From contig CAZYCA010000044.1 in NCBI GenBank assembly GCA_964645405.1, forward strand, positions 124,001 to 188,000: a stretch of 64,000 bases of DNA. Reading direction: 5' to 3'. How positions within the stretch are numbered: the stretch's first letter is position 1; every line of letters starts with the position of its first letter. Source of the DNA: JAMWDF01 sp964645405 (GTDB lineage Bacteria > Ratteibacteria > UBA8468 > B48-G9 > DSTR01). The notes under the pieces are model-generated. The model had not been told where the DNA came from. It saw only the letters and a program-made list of their open reading frames with translations, and ran no database searches. Shown here piece after piece: positions 25,019 to 33,259 of this stretch. Position numbers and translations under genes: made by a program.

Positions 25019-26917
25019 ATGTTAACACCTTCACCGATGGAGCTTGTCATTCTGGTGGTTTTCAAAGAAAAAGCGGAAGCAGTCACCAGCAGTCTTTTGC
25101 AGCTGGGAATTTTTCATCCTGTGAACTGGCAGTCTCTGGAAAAAGACCTTCAGCATCTTTCTCCGGTAGATGTGGAGAAGGAAATGGCTGCCTGGCAGGT
25201 TCTGGAGAATAGATTCCGGGAAGTAGAGAAGTATCTTGGTCAGGGTAAGGTGCCAGCCAGTAACAGGGTACCTCTCACCGCAGAGCAGGTGGGAGAAAAA
25301 CTGACTTTTCTGGAGCGGAAGTTGAAGTCGTTTCAGGAAAAGCAGACGGAACTGCTGGAGCAGATAAAAACCAGACAGAGCATGCTTAACCAGATAATGA
25401 AACACCTTCCGTTGCCCATTATCCCGCAACGAAGTTATTCTTTTCTGGATGTGCGTCTGGGAGCAGTGAAGAAAAATACTGTACCTGTACTGGAACGCAG
25501 TCTTTCCCCAGTGGCGCATCTTCTTCTACCTGTAAGGGAGGAAAACAACCGGATAATTTTTCTTCTGGTGGGGTTGAAAAGAAACAGGGCTCTTTTAGAT
25601 AACATCTGCCAGGATACAGGCTGGGAAAATGTGGAATATGCAGAAGAACAGTTTTCTTCCGGGGCGGTGGAAGAAAAGCTGAAAGACCAGCTGGCAGTTT
25701 TACAGCAGCAGCTTGATGAGGTCAACCAGAAGGTAAAAAAACTTGCTGAAGAGTCATCTGCAGAATTAGGGCAGATATCTTTTTCCATAGCCCTGAGAAA
25801 GAGTTTATTGAAAACCAGCCGTAATATGCTGGTGACGGAAAGGACGTGTTTACTGGCTGGTTGGGTACCAGCTGATAAAACAGAAGAGGTGAGAAAACAT
25901 GTCCAGGACCTGGCATCTGTTTTTTATCTGGAAAAAAAGCCAGCAGAGAAAACAGGTGTACCAAAAGAAGAAATCCCTGTCTTTTTAGCTCACCACCGGT
26001 TGTTGAAGCCTTTTGACCTTCTGGTGAAGGCATACGGGTTACCAAGATATGGCACGGTGGACCCGACTGTTTTTGTGGCTATTGCCTTCCTTATAATGTT
26101 CGGGGCAATGTTCGGGGATATCGGGCACGGATTTCTTCTTGCCCTGGTAGGGTTTTTCCTCCAGCGCAGCAGAAACAAAAGTTTGCAGCAGCCAGGAGCC
26201 TTGCTTTTCTACTGTGGGTTAAGTGGGATAGTCTTTGGCTTTTTGTACGGCAGTTTTTTCGGAGTGGAATCTTTTCCGGCAGTCTGGGCCAGGCCATTAC
26301 AGAATATTACCAGCCTTTTCCAGGCAAGCCTGGCATTTGGAGTAATGCTTGTCAGTCTGGGAGTTATTCTCAACATCATCAATTCTGTCAGGGACCATGA
26401 TTATCTGCGGGCTATCTTTGATAAATCAGGACTGCTGAGTGGTGTTGTTTACTGGATAGGTATTGCTGTGCTGATGAGGTGGGTTAGTGCTAAGGTAGCT
26501 ATCTGTCCAGGTTACATTTATATTCTCGCAGGAGGCTTTTTTCTTCTTTTCCTCGGTCCTTTTTTTCAGATGAGGCATCAGCAGCAGCATGGTTTTCTGG
26601 AAACTTTTATGGAAAGTGTTATTAACCTTCTGGAGATAGTTATGGGTTATCTTGCCAATACAGTCTCTTTCCTCCGGGTAGCTGCTTTTGCTCTGGCGCA
26701 TGCCGGTCTTTTTCTCGCCATTTTCCAGCTGGCAAGTTTTTCCAGCAAAAGCCAGCATCTTGTCTCCGGGATTATTCTTATACTCGGCAATATCCTGATT
26801 GTTCTTCTGGAGGGGCTGGTAGTGACAATTCAGAGTTTAAGGTTAAACTATTATGAATTCTTTTCCCGTTTTTTTGTGTCTGCAGGTCAGGAATATCGTC
26901 CTCTGGTTTTACCATGA
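25019..26917 (+). CDS. V/A-type ATPase subunit I (a-type)
   Basis: 632 residues. The N-terminal half is a soluble coiled-coil arm; the C-terminal half has about seven membrane helices that form the ion half-channels. Family marks are YGTVDPTVFVAIAFLIMFGAMFGDIGHG (start near residue 343), the SFLRVAAFALAHAGL helix with the key Arg, and a C-terminal LRLNYYEFFSRFF. A second, divergent I subunit is encoded at 33260-35194. Confidence 0.92.
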   Translation: MLTPSPMELVILVVFKEKAEAVTSSLLQLGIFHPVNWQSLEKDLQHLSPVDVEKEMAAWQVLENRFREVEKYLGQGKVPASNRVPLTAEQVGEKLTFLERKLKSFQEKQTELLEQIKTRQSMLNQIMKHLPLPIIPQRSYSFLDVRLGAVKKNTVPVLERSLSPVAHLLLPVREENNRIIFLLVGLKRNRALLDNICQDTGWENVEYAEEQFSSGAVEEKLKDQLAVLQQQLDEVNQKVKKLAEESSAELGQISFSIALRKSLLKTSRNMLVTERTCLLAGWVPADKTEEVRKHVQDLASVFYLEKKPAEKTGVPKEEIPVFLAHHRLLKPFDLLVKAYGLPRYGTVDPTVFVAIAFLIMFGAMFGDIGHGFLLALVGFFLQRSRNKSLQQPGALLFYCGLSGIVFGFLYGSFFGVESFPAVWARPLQNITSLFQASLAFGVMLVSLGVILNIINSVRDHDYLRAIFDKSGLLSGVVYWIGIAVLMRWVSAKVAICPGYIYILAGGFFLLFLGPFFQMRHQQQHGFLETFMESVINLLEIVMGYLANTVSFLRVAAFALAHAGLFLAIFQLASFSSKSQHLVSGIILILGNILIVLLEGLVVTIQSLRLNYYEFFSRFFVSAGQEYRPLVLP

Positions 26918-26932
26918 AAAAAAGGAGAAGGT

Positions 26933-27247
26933 ATGAAGAGAATGGAGAAAGGTGTACTGGTGAAGGTAGCGGCTTTTCTGGTGATGTGTTTTTTACAGGC
27001 ACTCTGGGCACAAACACTTACAGACCCGGGTGTGGTCCGCTGGGCATATCTTTCCGCAGCACTGGCAACTGGATTGAGTGCTCTGGCAGCTGGTATAGCA
27101 GTGGCTTATGTTGGGGCTGCTGCTGTAGGCGCTATGAGTGAGAAACCAGAGCTTGCTGGCAGGGCATTGATTTATGTTGGTCTGGCAGAAGGTATCGCCA
27201 TCTACGGGCTCATTATTGCGATCATGATTTTAGGAAAGGTCCAATGA
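26933..27247 (+). CDS. V/A-type ATPase subunit K (c-ring proteolipid)
   Basis: 104 residues: an N-terminal signal-like segment ending ALWAQ, then one helical hairpin. The ion-binding carboxylate is Glu86 in LAEGIAIYG of the second helix. No Gln is seen in the first hairpin helix and Gly follows the Glu, which is unlike the Gln plus Glu-Ser/Thr arrangement of known Na+-binding rings and mildly favours protons. AAAGGAG precedes the ATG at 26933. The stop overlaps subunit F as ATGA. Confidence 0.9.
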   Translation: MKRMEKGVLVKVAAFLVMCFLQALWAQTLTDPGVVRWAYLSAALATGLSALAAGIAVAYVGAAAVGAMSEKPELAGRALIYVGLAEGIAIYGLIIAIMILGKVQ

Positions 27248-27546
27248 CTTTCTTCTGCATCGCTGACCCGGAAAGCAGTCCCGGTTTCAGGCTGGTGGGT
27301 ATTCAGACTCACTCTGTGAAGACCAGGTCTGAAGCTCTGGAGGCTTTGCAGGAGGCTGTAAGTAATCCAGCTGTTGGTATCATCCTGATTACCGAGCAGG
27401 CAGTCTCTTTTATGAGAAAGGAAGTGGAAGAATTACTTTACCGGCAGGAATTCCCTCTGGTACTGGAAATTCCTTCCCGGGGAAAAAGGAAGCGGCGGAA
27501 GCCAGTAGAGGAATTTTTGAAGCAGGCGCTGGGTATCACGGTCTGA
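27244..27546 (+). CDS. V/A-type ATPase subunit F
   Basis: 100 residues of the small Rossmann-like shaft subunit F (NtpG/AtpF family), which sits with subunit D in the central rotor and modulates ATP hydrolysis. FCIADPESSPGFRLVGIQTH and VGIILITEQAVSFM fit the family. The start overlaps the stop of subunit K by 4 bases. It lies between K and E, an order slightly different from the Thermus and Enterococcus operons. Confidence 0.85.
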   Translation: MTFFCIADPESSPGFRLVGIQTHSVKTRSEALEALQEAVSNPAVGIILITEQAVSFMRKEVEELLYRQEFPLVLEIPSRGKRKRRKPVEEFLKQALGITV

Positions 27547-27558
27547 AACAGGAAAAAA

Positions 27559-28200
27559 ATGAAGAAAAATGACAGTCAGGAAACAGCCGGTCAGAACGTG
27601 GAACTTATCTGTGAGACAATTTTGAAAGAAGCAGAAGAACAGGCGAAAGATATTCTGGACCGGAGTCAGAAGGAAGCAGAAAATGTGAAGGAGGAAGGTC
27701 AGAAGGTGGCAGAAAAAATCAGGCAGGAACTTCTGACTGAATATGAAAAACAGCAAACCATTTTGAGACAGAAGTTTTTCTCTTCCTTGCAGCTGGAAAA
27801 AAGAAAGATTATTCTGCAGCAGGCAGGTATCTTTGTGGAAGATGTTATAAAAACAGTGCAGGATTTAGCACAGGAGTTTAGAAAAAGTCCGGGCTACCTG
27901 AAGTTTCTTCTGGACATCGTGGGAGAAGGAGCCAGGGTCATAAACCAGGATGAGCTGGTGGTTGTTTATTCTGGGGTGGACCGGGAACTGATGAATTCCG
28001 AATTCCTGGAAGAGATGAAAAAAATCTGTACCGCTATCAGAAACCGCGTTACACAGGTGCGTCTTCAGTCAGGTGATTTCCAGGATAGCGGGTTGATTAT
28101 TCAATCAGCTGATGGCCGGGTAAGCTTTGATTACAGATTTTCCACCTGGTTGAAGAGAGAGAGAGAAAATATCCAGAGGGAATTGATGAAAGAGAGATAG
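27559..28200 (+). CDS. V/A-type ATPase subunit E
   Basis: 213 residues of peripheral stalk subunit E: a long N-terminal coiled coil (EEQAKDILDRSQKEAENVKE) followed by a globular head with DSGLIIQSADGRVSFDY, the conserved C-terminal stretch. It partners with the stalk subunit at 23637-23957. An AGGAAAAAA stretch precedes the ATG, and subunit A follows 4 bases after the stop. Confidence 0.85.
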   Translation: MKKNDSQETAGQNVELICETILKEAEEQAKDILDRSQKEAENVKEEGQKVAEKIRQELLTEYEKQQTILRQKFFSSLQLEKRKIILQQAGIFVEDVIKTVQDLAQEFRKSPGYLKFLLDIVGEGARVINQDELVVVYSGVDRELMNSEFLEEMKKICTAIRNRVTQVRLQSGDFQDSGLIIQSADGRVSFDYRFSTWLKRERENIQRELMKER

Positions 28201-28204
28201 ACAG

Positions 28205-29962
28205 ATGCCCTGTATAGTTGGTCGGGTTTATCGGGTAAATGGCCCGGTGGTAGAAGTGGAAGGGAATAGGTTGCTCAGAATGATGGACATGGTAGAAGTG
28301 GGAAGTTTTCACCTTGTAGGGGAGGTCGTTCATCTCAAGGGGGACCATGCTCTGGTTCAGGTATATGAGGATACCACGTCACTTCGCCCGGGAGAACCAG
28401 TTTATTCTGAGAATCAACCGCTGTCAGTGGAACTGGGACCCGGTCTTCTGGGTACCATCTACGATGGCATCCAGAGGCCACTGGAGTTTATCTACAGAAA
28501 ACAGGGTATCGCTATCAGTCGGGGAATCCAGGCACCAGCACTGGACAGGACTCGTTTGTGGCAGTTTAAACCTCTGGCTGGTACGGGACAGGACCTGACA
28601 CCAGGGTCCATCCTGGGTGAAGTTCCGGAGACAGAACTGGTCACCCACAGGGTGTTGGTGCCACCTTTTGTCTCCGGGAAACTTACCTGGATAGCTGAAC
28701 CTGGAGAATACCGCGTGGAAGATACAATTGCTGTTTTAGAAAACACTCAGGGTAAATTCCCGGTTTCTCTTTACCAGCGCTGGCCGGTGAGGAAGGCACG
28801 TCCTTACCGGAAAAAGATTGAACCGGACCAACCTCTCCTGACCGGGCAGAGGGTGATTGATACCCTTTTCCCTCTCGCCAAGGGAGGTTGTGTGGCTGTC
28901 CCTGGCGGTTTCGGAACAGGGAAGACAGTAATCCAGCACCAGACAGCCAAGTGGAGCGATGCTGATATTGTGGTTTTTGTTGGTTGCGGGGAAAGGGGTA
29001 ACGAAATGACTGATGTTCTTCTGAACTTTCCGCAGTTGATAGACCCCAGGAAAAACAGACCTCTTATGGAAAGAACAATCTTTATTGCCAATACTTCCAA
29101 TATGCCGGTGGCAGCCAGGGAAGCAAGTATTTATACAGCCATTACCCTGGCAGAATATTACAGGGATATGGGCTACCATGTAGCTTTGATGGCTGATTCT
29201 ACCAGCAGATGGGCTGAAGCCTTGCGAGAACTTTCCGGACGGTTAGAAGAAATGCCCCTGGAAGAGGGTTTCCCTGCGTACCTGCCATCCAGACTGGCGG
29301 AGTTTTATGAAAGGGCAGGAGCGGTTGAGACTTTGAGTGGAAATTTTGGTTCGGTTTCCATTATTGCTTCAGTTTCTCCGCCAGGAGGAGATTTTTCTGA
29401 ACCGGTGACTTCCCACACAAAAAGATTTGTCCGTGCTTTCTGGGCTCTGGACCGGGAACTGGCAAATTCCCGGCATTATCCTTCTATCTCCTGGGTGGAG
29501 AGCTACTCAGAGTATGTGGAAGACATTCGCAACTGGTATCATGAAAAAATCGGTCCTGAATGGTTGTCATTGCGGTACACTATTCTGGAACTCCTGCAGA
29601 AAGAACAAAGATTAATGCAGATAGTGAAACTTGTTGGACCTGATGTTTTACCGTCCAGTCAGCGACTTGTCCTGGAAACATGCACTCTTTTTAAAAACGC
29701 CTTTTTGCAGCAGAACGCTTATGACCCGGTGGATACATGGACTTCACCGCGAAAACAGTTTTTGATGCTTAAAGCCATAGTCTTTTTCCACCAGAAAGCA
29801 GAAACTGCAGTAAAGGAAGGGCTTTCTGTTTCCCGGATCAGGCAGCTGCCGGTTTACCACCAACTCCTGCGGATGAAAACAACCTATCCGGAAAACAACC
29901 TGAAAGAGATAGAAGATTTGCTGAAGAGGATTGAAGGTGCCTTCCAGAGGGAGGAGTTTTAA
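28205..29962 (+). CDS. atpA: V/A-type ATPase catalytic subunit A
   Basis: 585 residues of the nucleotide-hydrolysing or -synthesising subunit. The P-loop GGFGTGKT is at about 233-240, the long non-homologous insert typical of V/A-type A subunits precedes it, and ADSTSRWAEALRELSGRLEEMP is the classical signature. It is named for the V/A-type family (ntpA/atpA). It ends at the base before the start of subunit B. Confidence 0.95.
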   Translation: MPCIVGRVYRVNGPVVEVEGNRLLRMMDMVEVGSFHLVGEVVHLKGDHALVQVYEDTTSLRPGEPVYSENQPLSVELGPGLLGTIYDGIQRPLEFIYRKQGIAISRGIQAPALDRTRLWQFKPLAGTGQDLTPGSILGEVPETELVTHRVLVPPFVSGKLTWIAEPGEYRVEDTIAVLENTQGKFPVSLYQRWPVRKARPYRKKIEPDQPLLTGQRVIDTLFPLAKGGCVAVPGGFGTGKTVIQHQTAKWSDADIVVFVGCGERGNEMTDVLLNFPQLIDPRKNRPLMERTIFIANTSNMPVAAREASIYTAITLAEYYRDMGYHVALMADSTSRWAEALRELSGRLEEMPLEEGFPAYLPSRLAEFYERAGAVETLSGNFGSVSIIASVSPPGGDFSEPVTSHTKRFVRAFWALDRELANSRHYPSISWVESYSEYVEDIRNWYHEKIGPEWLSLRYTILELLQKEQRLMQIVKLVGPDVLPSSQRLVLETCTLFKNAFLQQNAYDPVDTWTSPRKQFLMLKAIVFFHQKAETAVKEGLSVSRIRQLPVYHQLLRMKTTYPENNLKEIEDLLKRIEGAFQREEF

Positions 29963-31348
29963 ATGTCAGAGTACAGACTCAGGGAATACGTGGGGCTGGA
30001 AGAAGTAGTTGGTCCTATCTTCATTATCAGAAATATTCACCAGGTTGGTTACAACGAACTGGTGGAAATCGCTGATGATGCTGGAAATTCCCGGGTAGGG
30101 ATAACACTGGAAGTTGGCCAGGGATATGCCGTAGTTCAGGTATTGGGGGGAACGACAGGATTGTCTCTGAGCAATTGCCGGGTTTGTTTTCAGGAAAAGC
30201 CGTTGACCATCGGAGTAAGCGAAGAAATGCTGGGACGGGTCTTCAACGGGCTTGGTCAGCCTGTAGATGGTTTGCCCTGGATGCCAGCCGAGGAGATGTA
30301 CGATGTGAACGGGCTAACAATTAATCCTGTAGCCAGGGATTATCCCAGTAAAATTATTGAAACAGGAATAACGGCTATTGATGTTATGAATACTCTGGTG
30401 CGGGGTCAGAAATTACCTATTTTTTCAGGAAGCGGATTGCCTCACAATACCATCGCTGCTCAGATTGCCAGACAGGCAAATGTGACAGGGGAACGTTTCT
30501 GTGTGGTTTTTGCAGCCATGGGAGTAAAGTATGACACTGCCCGTTTTTTTCTCCGGAGTTTTGAAGAATCAGGAGTTCTGGAAAGAGTGGCTGTTTTTCT
30601 CAGTCTGGCTGATAGTCCATCAATTGAAAGGTTAATGACTCCCAGGGTAGCTCTTACGTGTGCAGAGTTTCTTGCTTTCTCCAAGAACATGCATGTGCTG
30701 GTGATTATGACTGATATGGCTAACTACTGCGAAGCCTTACGGGAACTATCCACCATCCGCGGGGAGATACCTGCCCGGAAAGGTTATCCCGGGTACCTTT
30801 ACAGTGACCTTGCCAGCCTCTATGAAAGGGCAGGTATGGTAAAAGGTCGGACTGGTTCCATCACGCAACTACCAATTCTGACCATGCCCAATGATGATAT
30901 TACTCATCCTGTGCCTGATTTAACAGGATTTATTACTGAGGGTCAGATTGTGCTGGAAAGGGATTTAGCTAACAGGGGAATTTATCCGCCCATCGCTGGA
31001 TTACCTTCCCTTTCCCGTCTGATGAAAGATAATATTGGTAAGAGACTCACCAGGGAAGACCATCCGTCTCTGGCTTCCCAGCTTTTTTCCTGCTATGCCC
31101 ATGTTAAAGAAATTCGTGCCCTGGCAGATATTGTCGGGGAGGAAGAACTTTCACCTCTGGACCGTCTTTATCTCCAGTTCGGGGATTCTTTTGAGCGCGA
31201 ATTTTTAAGTCAGAGTCCGACAGAACAAAGGAGCCTGGAAGAAAGTTTAGACCTGGGCTGGAAGGTTCTTTCTTTACTACCCAGGGAGGAACTGGTAAGG
31301 ATCAGTCAGGAAACATTGCAGAAGTATTATCAGGGGAAAAATGAGTAA
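29963..31348 (+). CDS. atpB: V/A-type ATPase regulatory subunit B
   Basis: 461 residues of the non-catalytic nucleotide-binding subunit. The P-loop position is replaced by SGSGLPHN, as in all B subunits, and MTDMANYCEALRELS and PGYLYSDLASLYERAG are family signatures. Here B refers to the V/A-type head subunit (NtpB), not the F-type a subunit. The stop overlaps the subunit D start by 8 bases. Confidence 0.95.
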   Translation: MSEYRLREYVGLEEVVGPIFIIRNIHQVGYNELVEIADDAGNSRVGITLEVGQGYAVVQVLGGTTGLSLSNCRVCFQEKPLTIGVSEEMLGRVFNGLGQPVDGLPWMPAEEMYDVNGLTINPVARDYPSKIIETGITAIDVMNTLVRGQKLPIFSGSGLPHNTIAAQIARQANVTGERFCVVFAAMGVKYDTARFFLRSFEESGVLERVAVFLSLADSPSIERLMTPRVALTCAEFLAFSKNMHVLVIMTDMANYCEALRELSTIRGEIPARKGYPGYLYSDLASLYERAGMVKGRTGSITQLPILTMPNDDITHPVPDLTGFITEGQIVLERDLANRGIYPPIAGLPSLSRLMKDNIGKRLTREDHPSLASQLFSCYAHVKEIRALADIVGEEELSPLDRLYLQFGDSFEREFLSQSPTEQRSLEESLDLGWKVLSLLPREELVRISQETLQKYYQGKNE

Positions 31349-31955
31349 TCTACCGGCTACCAGAACTAATTTCTTAAAAGTAAAGAGAAGTTTAGTCCTG
31401 GCCAGGGAAGGCCATCAGCTTCTTGATGAGAAAAGGAGGATACTTTTGAACGAGCTGACTGGCCTGGCGGCGATTGTTTCCCGGGCAGAAGAAGAACTGG
31501 ACAGAGCTCTGGAGGCAGCTTATAAGATAGTGGACCAGGCACTGGTGACTATGGGACGGCAAAAGCTGGAAGAGCTGAGTTTTGCTGTGGGAATAAAAAG
31601 TGACGTGCGTATCTCCCACCACCGGCTGATGGGAGTGGACGCTCCGGCAATCCAGGTAGAAATACAGGACCACCCTCCCTATTTCAGTCCTCACCAGGTC
31701 AGTCTTTATGTAGACCAGGCAATTGTAGCCTTTAAAGAAATTTTGCAGATGCTGGGATTGGTGGCAGAGAAGAAAATTGCCCTCTTGCGGTTAATTCATG
31801 AAGCCAGGCGTACCATTCGGAAGGTGAGGGCGATAGAAAAAGTGCATCTACCCGCTCTGGAAGAAAATCTCAAGTCTATAGGAGACAGGCTGGACGAAGA
31901 ACTGAGGGAGTCCTTTTCTGTTCTGAAGTTACTCAAGGAAAGGGGTAAAGGTTGA
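31341..31955 (+). CDS. V/A-type ATPase subunit D
   Basis: 204 residues of the central shaft subunit D. TRTNFLKVKRSLVLAREGHQLLDEKR at the N-terminus and the second long helix (RTIRKVRAIEKVHLPALEENLKSI) form the antiparallel coiled coil that rotates inside A3B3. A GGGGAAAA site inside the end of subunit B precedes the ATG. It closes the structural ATPase genes. Confidence 0.9.
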   Translation: MSNLPATRTNFLKVKRSLVLAREGHQLLDEKRRILLNELTGLAAIVSRAEEELDRALEAAYKIVDQALVTMGRQKLEELSFAVGIKSDVRISHHRLMGVDAPAIQVEIQDHPPYFSPHQVSLYVDQAIVAFKEILQMLGLVAEKKIALLRLIHEARRTIRKVRAIEKVHLPALEENLKSIGDRLDEELRESFSVLKLLKERGKG

Positions 31956-31976
31956 AGAAAAACAAGGGGGAGACCG

Positions 31977-32459
31977 GTGCCTTTAGGACATATTGGGGTG
32001 TGTGTAGCGGCTGACCCGTCAGCCTCATTACCTACAGCCAAGTTTGGTATTTACCTGGCCTGCCGTCTGGGAAGCAGACTCACCGGTATCCATGTAATAG
32101 ATGAAAAAGCCCTTCAAGAACTGCTCCGGAGCAAAATCCTGGTTAGTGTGGAGGCAGTAGAATACGAAAGAGAGCTGGAGGAGCAGGCCAGGTCTTTTCT
32201 GGAACGGTTTCAGAAAGCAGCAGAAAGTAAAGGTCTGGTTTTTCAAGCAATTTTACGGAAAGGTATTCCCCATCAGGAAGTAGCCAGGGTGATTGAAGAA
32301 TTGGGGATAGACGTTCTGGTAATGGGGGAAGTAAGAGAATCTCTTTCTTTGAAAGAAAGGTTTTTTGATGAAGGCAGTTTAATCTTCCATCGCTGTATCT
32401 GTCCGGTAGTAGTGGTGAAAAATCCAGAACTGGTGGAAAAACTTTACCGCGAGTTGTAA
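31977..32459 (+). CDS. universal stress protein family (UspA-like)
   Basis: 160 residues of the Usp fold. ADPSASLPTAKFGIYLACRLGSRLTGIHVID is the N-terminal strand-helix pair, and GIDVLVMGEVRESLSLKE with CPVVVVKNPE is the C-terminal nucleotide-binding region; the canonical Gly-rich GxxGxxxxxxxGS loop is poorly kept. Translation probably begins at the GTG at 31977, preceded by AAGGGGGAG. It is the last gene of the ATPase transcript and stops 2 bases before tRNA-Ile on the opposite strand. Its function is unknown. Confidence 0.75.
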   Translation: MPLGHIGVCVAADPSASLPTAKFGIYLACRLGSRLTGIHVIDEKALQELLRSKILVSVEAVEYERELEEQARSFLERFQKAAESKGLVFQAILRKGIPHQEVARVIEELGIDVLVMGEVRESLSLKERFFDEGSLIFHRCICPVVVVKNPELVEKLYREL

Positions 32460-32461
32460 AG

Positions 32462-32533
32462 TGGGCGCACGTGGATTCGAACCACGAACCCCTGCGTTAT
32501 CAGCACAGTGCTCTGCCCTTGAGCTATGCGCCC
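32462..32533 (-). tRNA. tRNA-Ile (anticodon GAT)
   Basis: The minus strand gives acceptor GGGCGCA/TGCGCCC, D-stem GCTC/GAGC, anticodon stem CTGTG/CGCAG with loop CTGATAA, and T-arm CGTGG-TTCGAAT-CCACG. The discriminator is A and CCA is not encoded. It lies between convergent genes, and on the plus strand the structure is followed by a run of T. Confidence 0.95.
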
Positions 32534-32591
32534 GTTTTTTTATTCTACTTCATTTCTTTCTTTAAAGCAACCGGGATACGGAAAAATTATC

Positions 32592-33257
32592 TCAAGACTT
32601 CTTCTGTGTCCAATCCTCCAGGTACTTTTTCACCAGGTCCTTGGCACCCAGAGCAAAAGCAAGCGCACCCCCAAAACAAAAAGAAGCTAAAACTACAATA
32701 AAAACATTACCGATAAATTCTGCTGCTATACCTATCTCTTGGAGGGCAACCACAATACCAAAAGTGGTAATGGCTATCCGGGTTAAGCGACCGAGGAAAG
32801 TAGCTTTTTCTATGCCTGCATTAGCCGCTGAGGTACGGACTATTTCTCCCAGGATGTTACCTAAAAACATCGCAAAGATGAAAACAAGTAACCCCAGGAT
32901 AAACCTGGGAATAAAACTCAGGACAGAATCAATAACTGTGCTGGGTATCTCTATACCGGCAAAGTTGATAGCAATGAATACCACCACCAGCATGACAAGC
33001 CAGTAAACACCTGTGGCTAAAAGTTCTGAAGGGGAGCTGGTAACATTGCCTTTATCCAGAAGTGTCTTTAACCCTGAATCCTCCACAAGATTATCCAGTT
33101 TTAGAAGACGAAAAAAGCGGATGAGCAAAACCCGTACCAGCCGGGCGACTATCCAGCCAACAAGGAAGATAAAAAGAGCGCCGATGACCCGGGACAACCC
33201 TGACCAGAATCTGCCAGCAATTTCCTGTAAGGGATACAGAACCTTTTCCTTGACCAT
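32592..33257 (-). CDS. MscS-related conserved-TM-helix membrane protein
   Basis: 221 residues with about five membrane helices and repeated segments of the conserved TM helix family related to small mechanosensitive channels: VIGALFIFLVGWIVARLVRVLLIRFFRLL and, later, FILGLLVFIFAMFLGNILGEIVR. The soluble beta domain of MscS is absent, so gating by tension is unproven. It follows the second V-ATPase I subunit by 2 bases on the same strand, suggesting cotranscription. Confidence 0.75.
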   Translation of the reverse strand: MVKEKVLYPLQEIAGRFWSGLSRVIGALFIFLVGWIVARLVRVLLIRFFRLLKLDNLVEDSGLKTLLDKGNVTSSPSELLATGVYWLVMLVVVFIAINFAGIEIPSTVIDSVLSFIPRFILGLLVFIFAMFLGNILGEIVRTSAANAGIEKATFLGRLTRIAITTFGIVVALQEIGIAAEFIGNVFIVVLASFCFGGALAFALGAKDLVKKYLEDWTQKKS

Positions 33258-33259
33258 GC

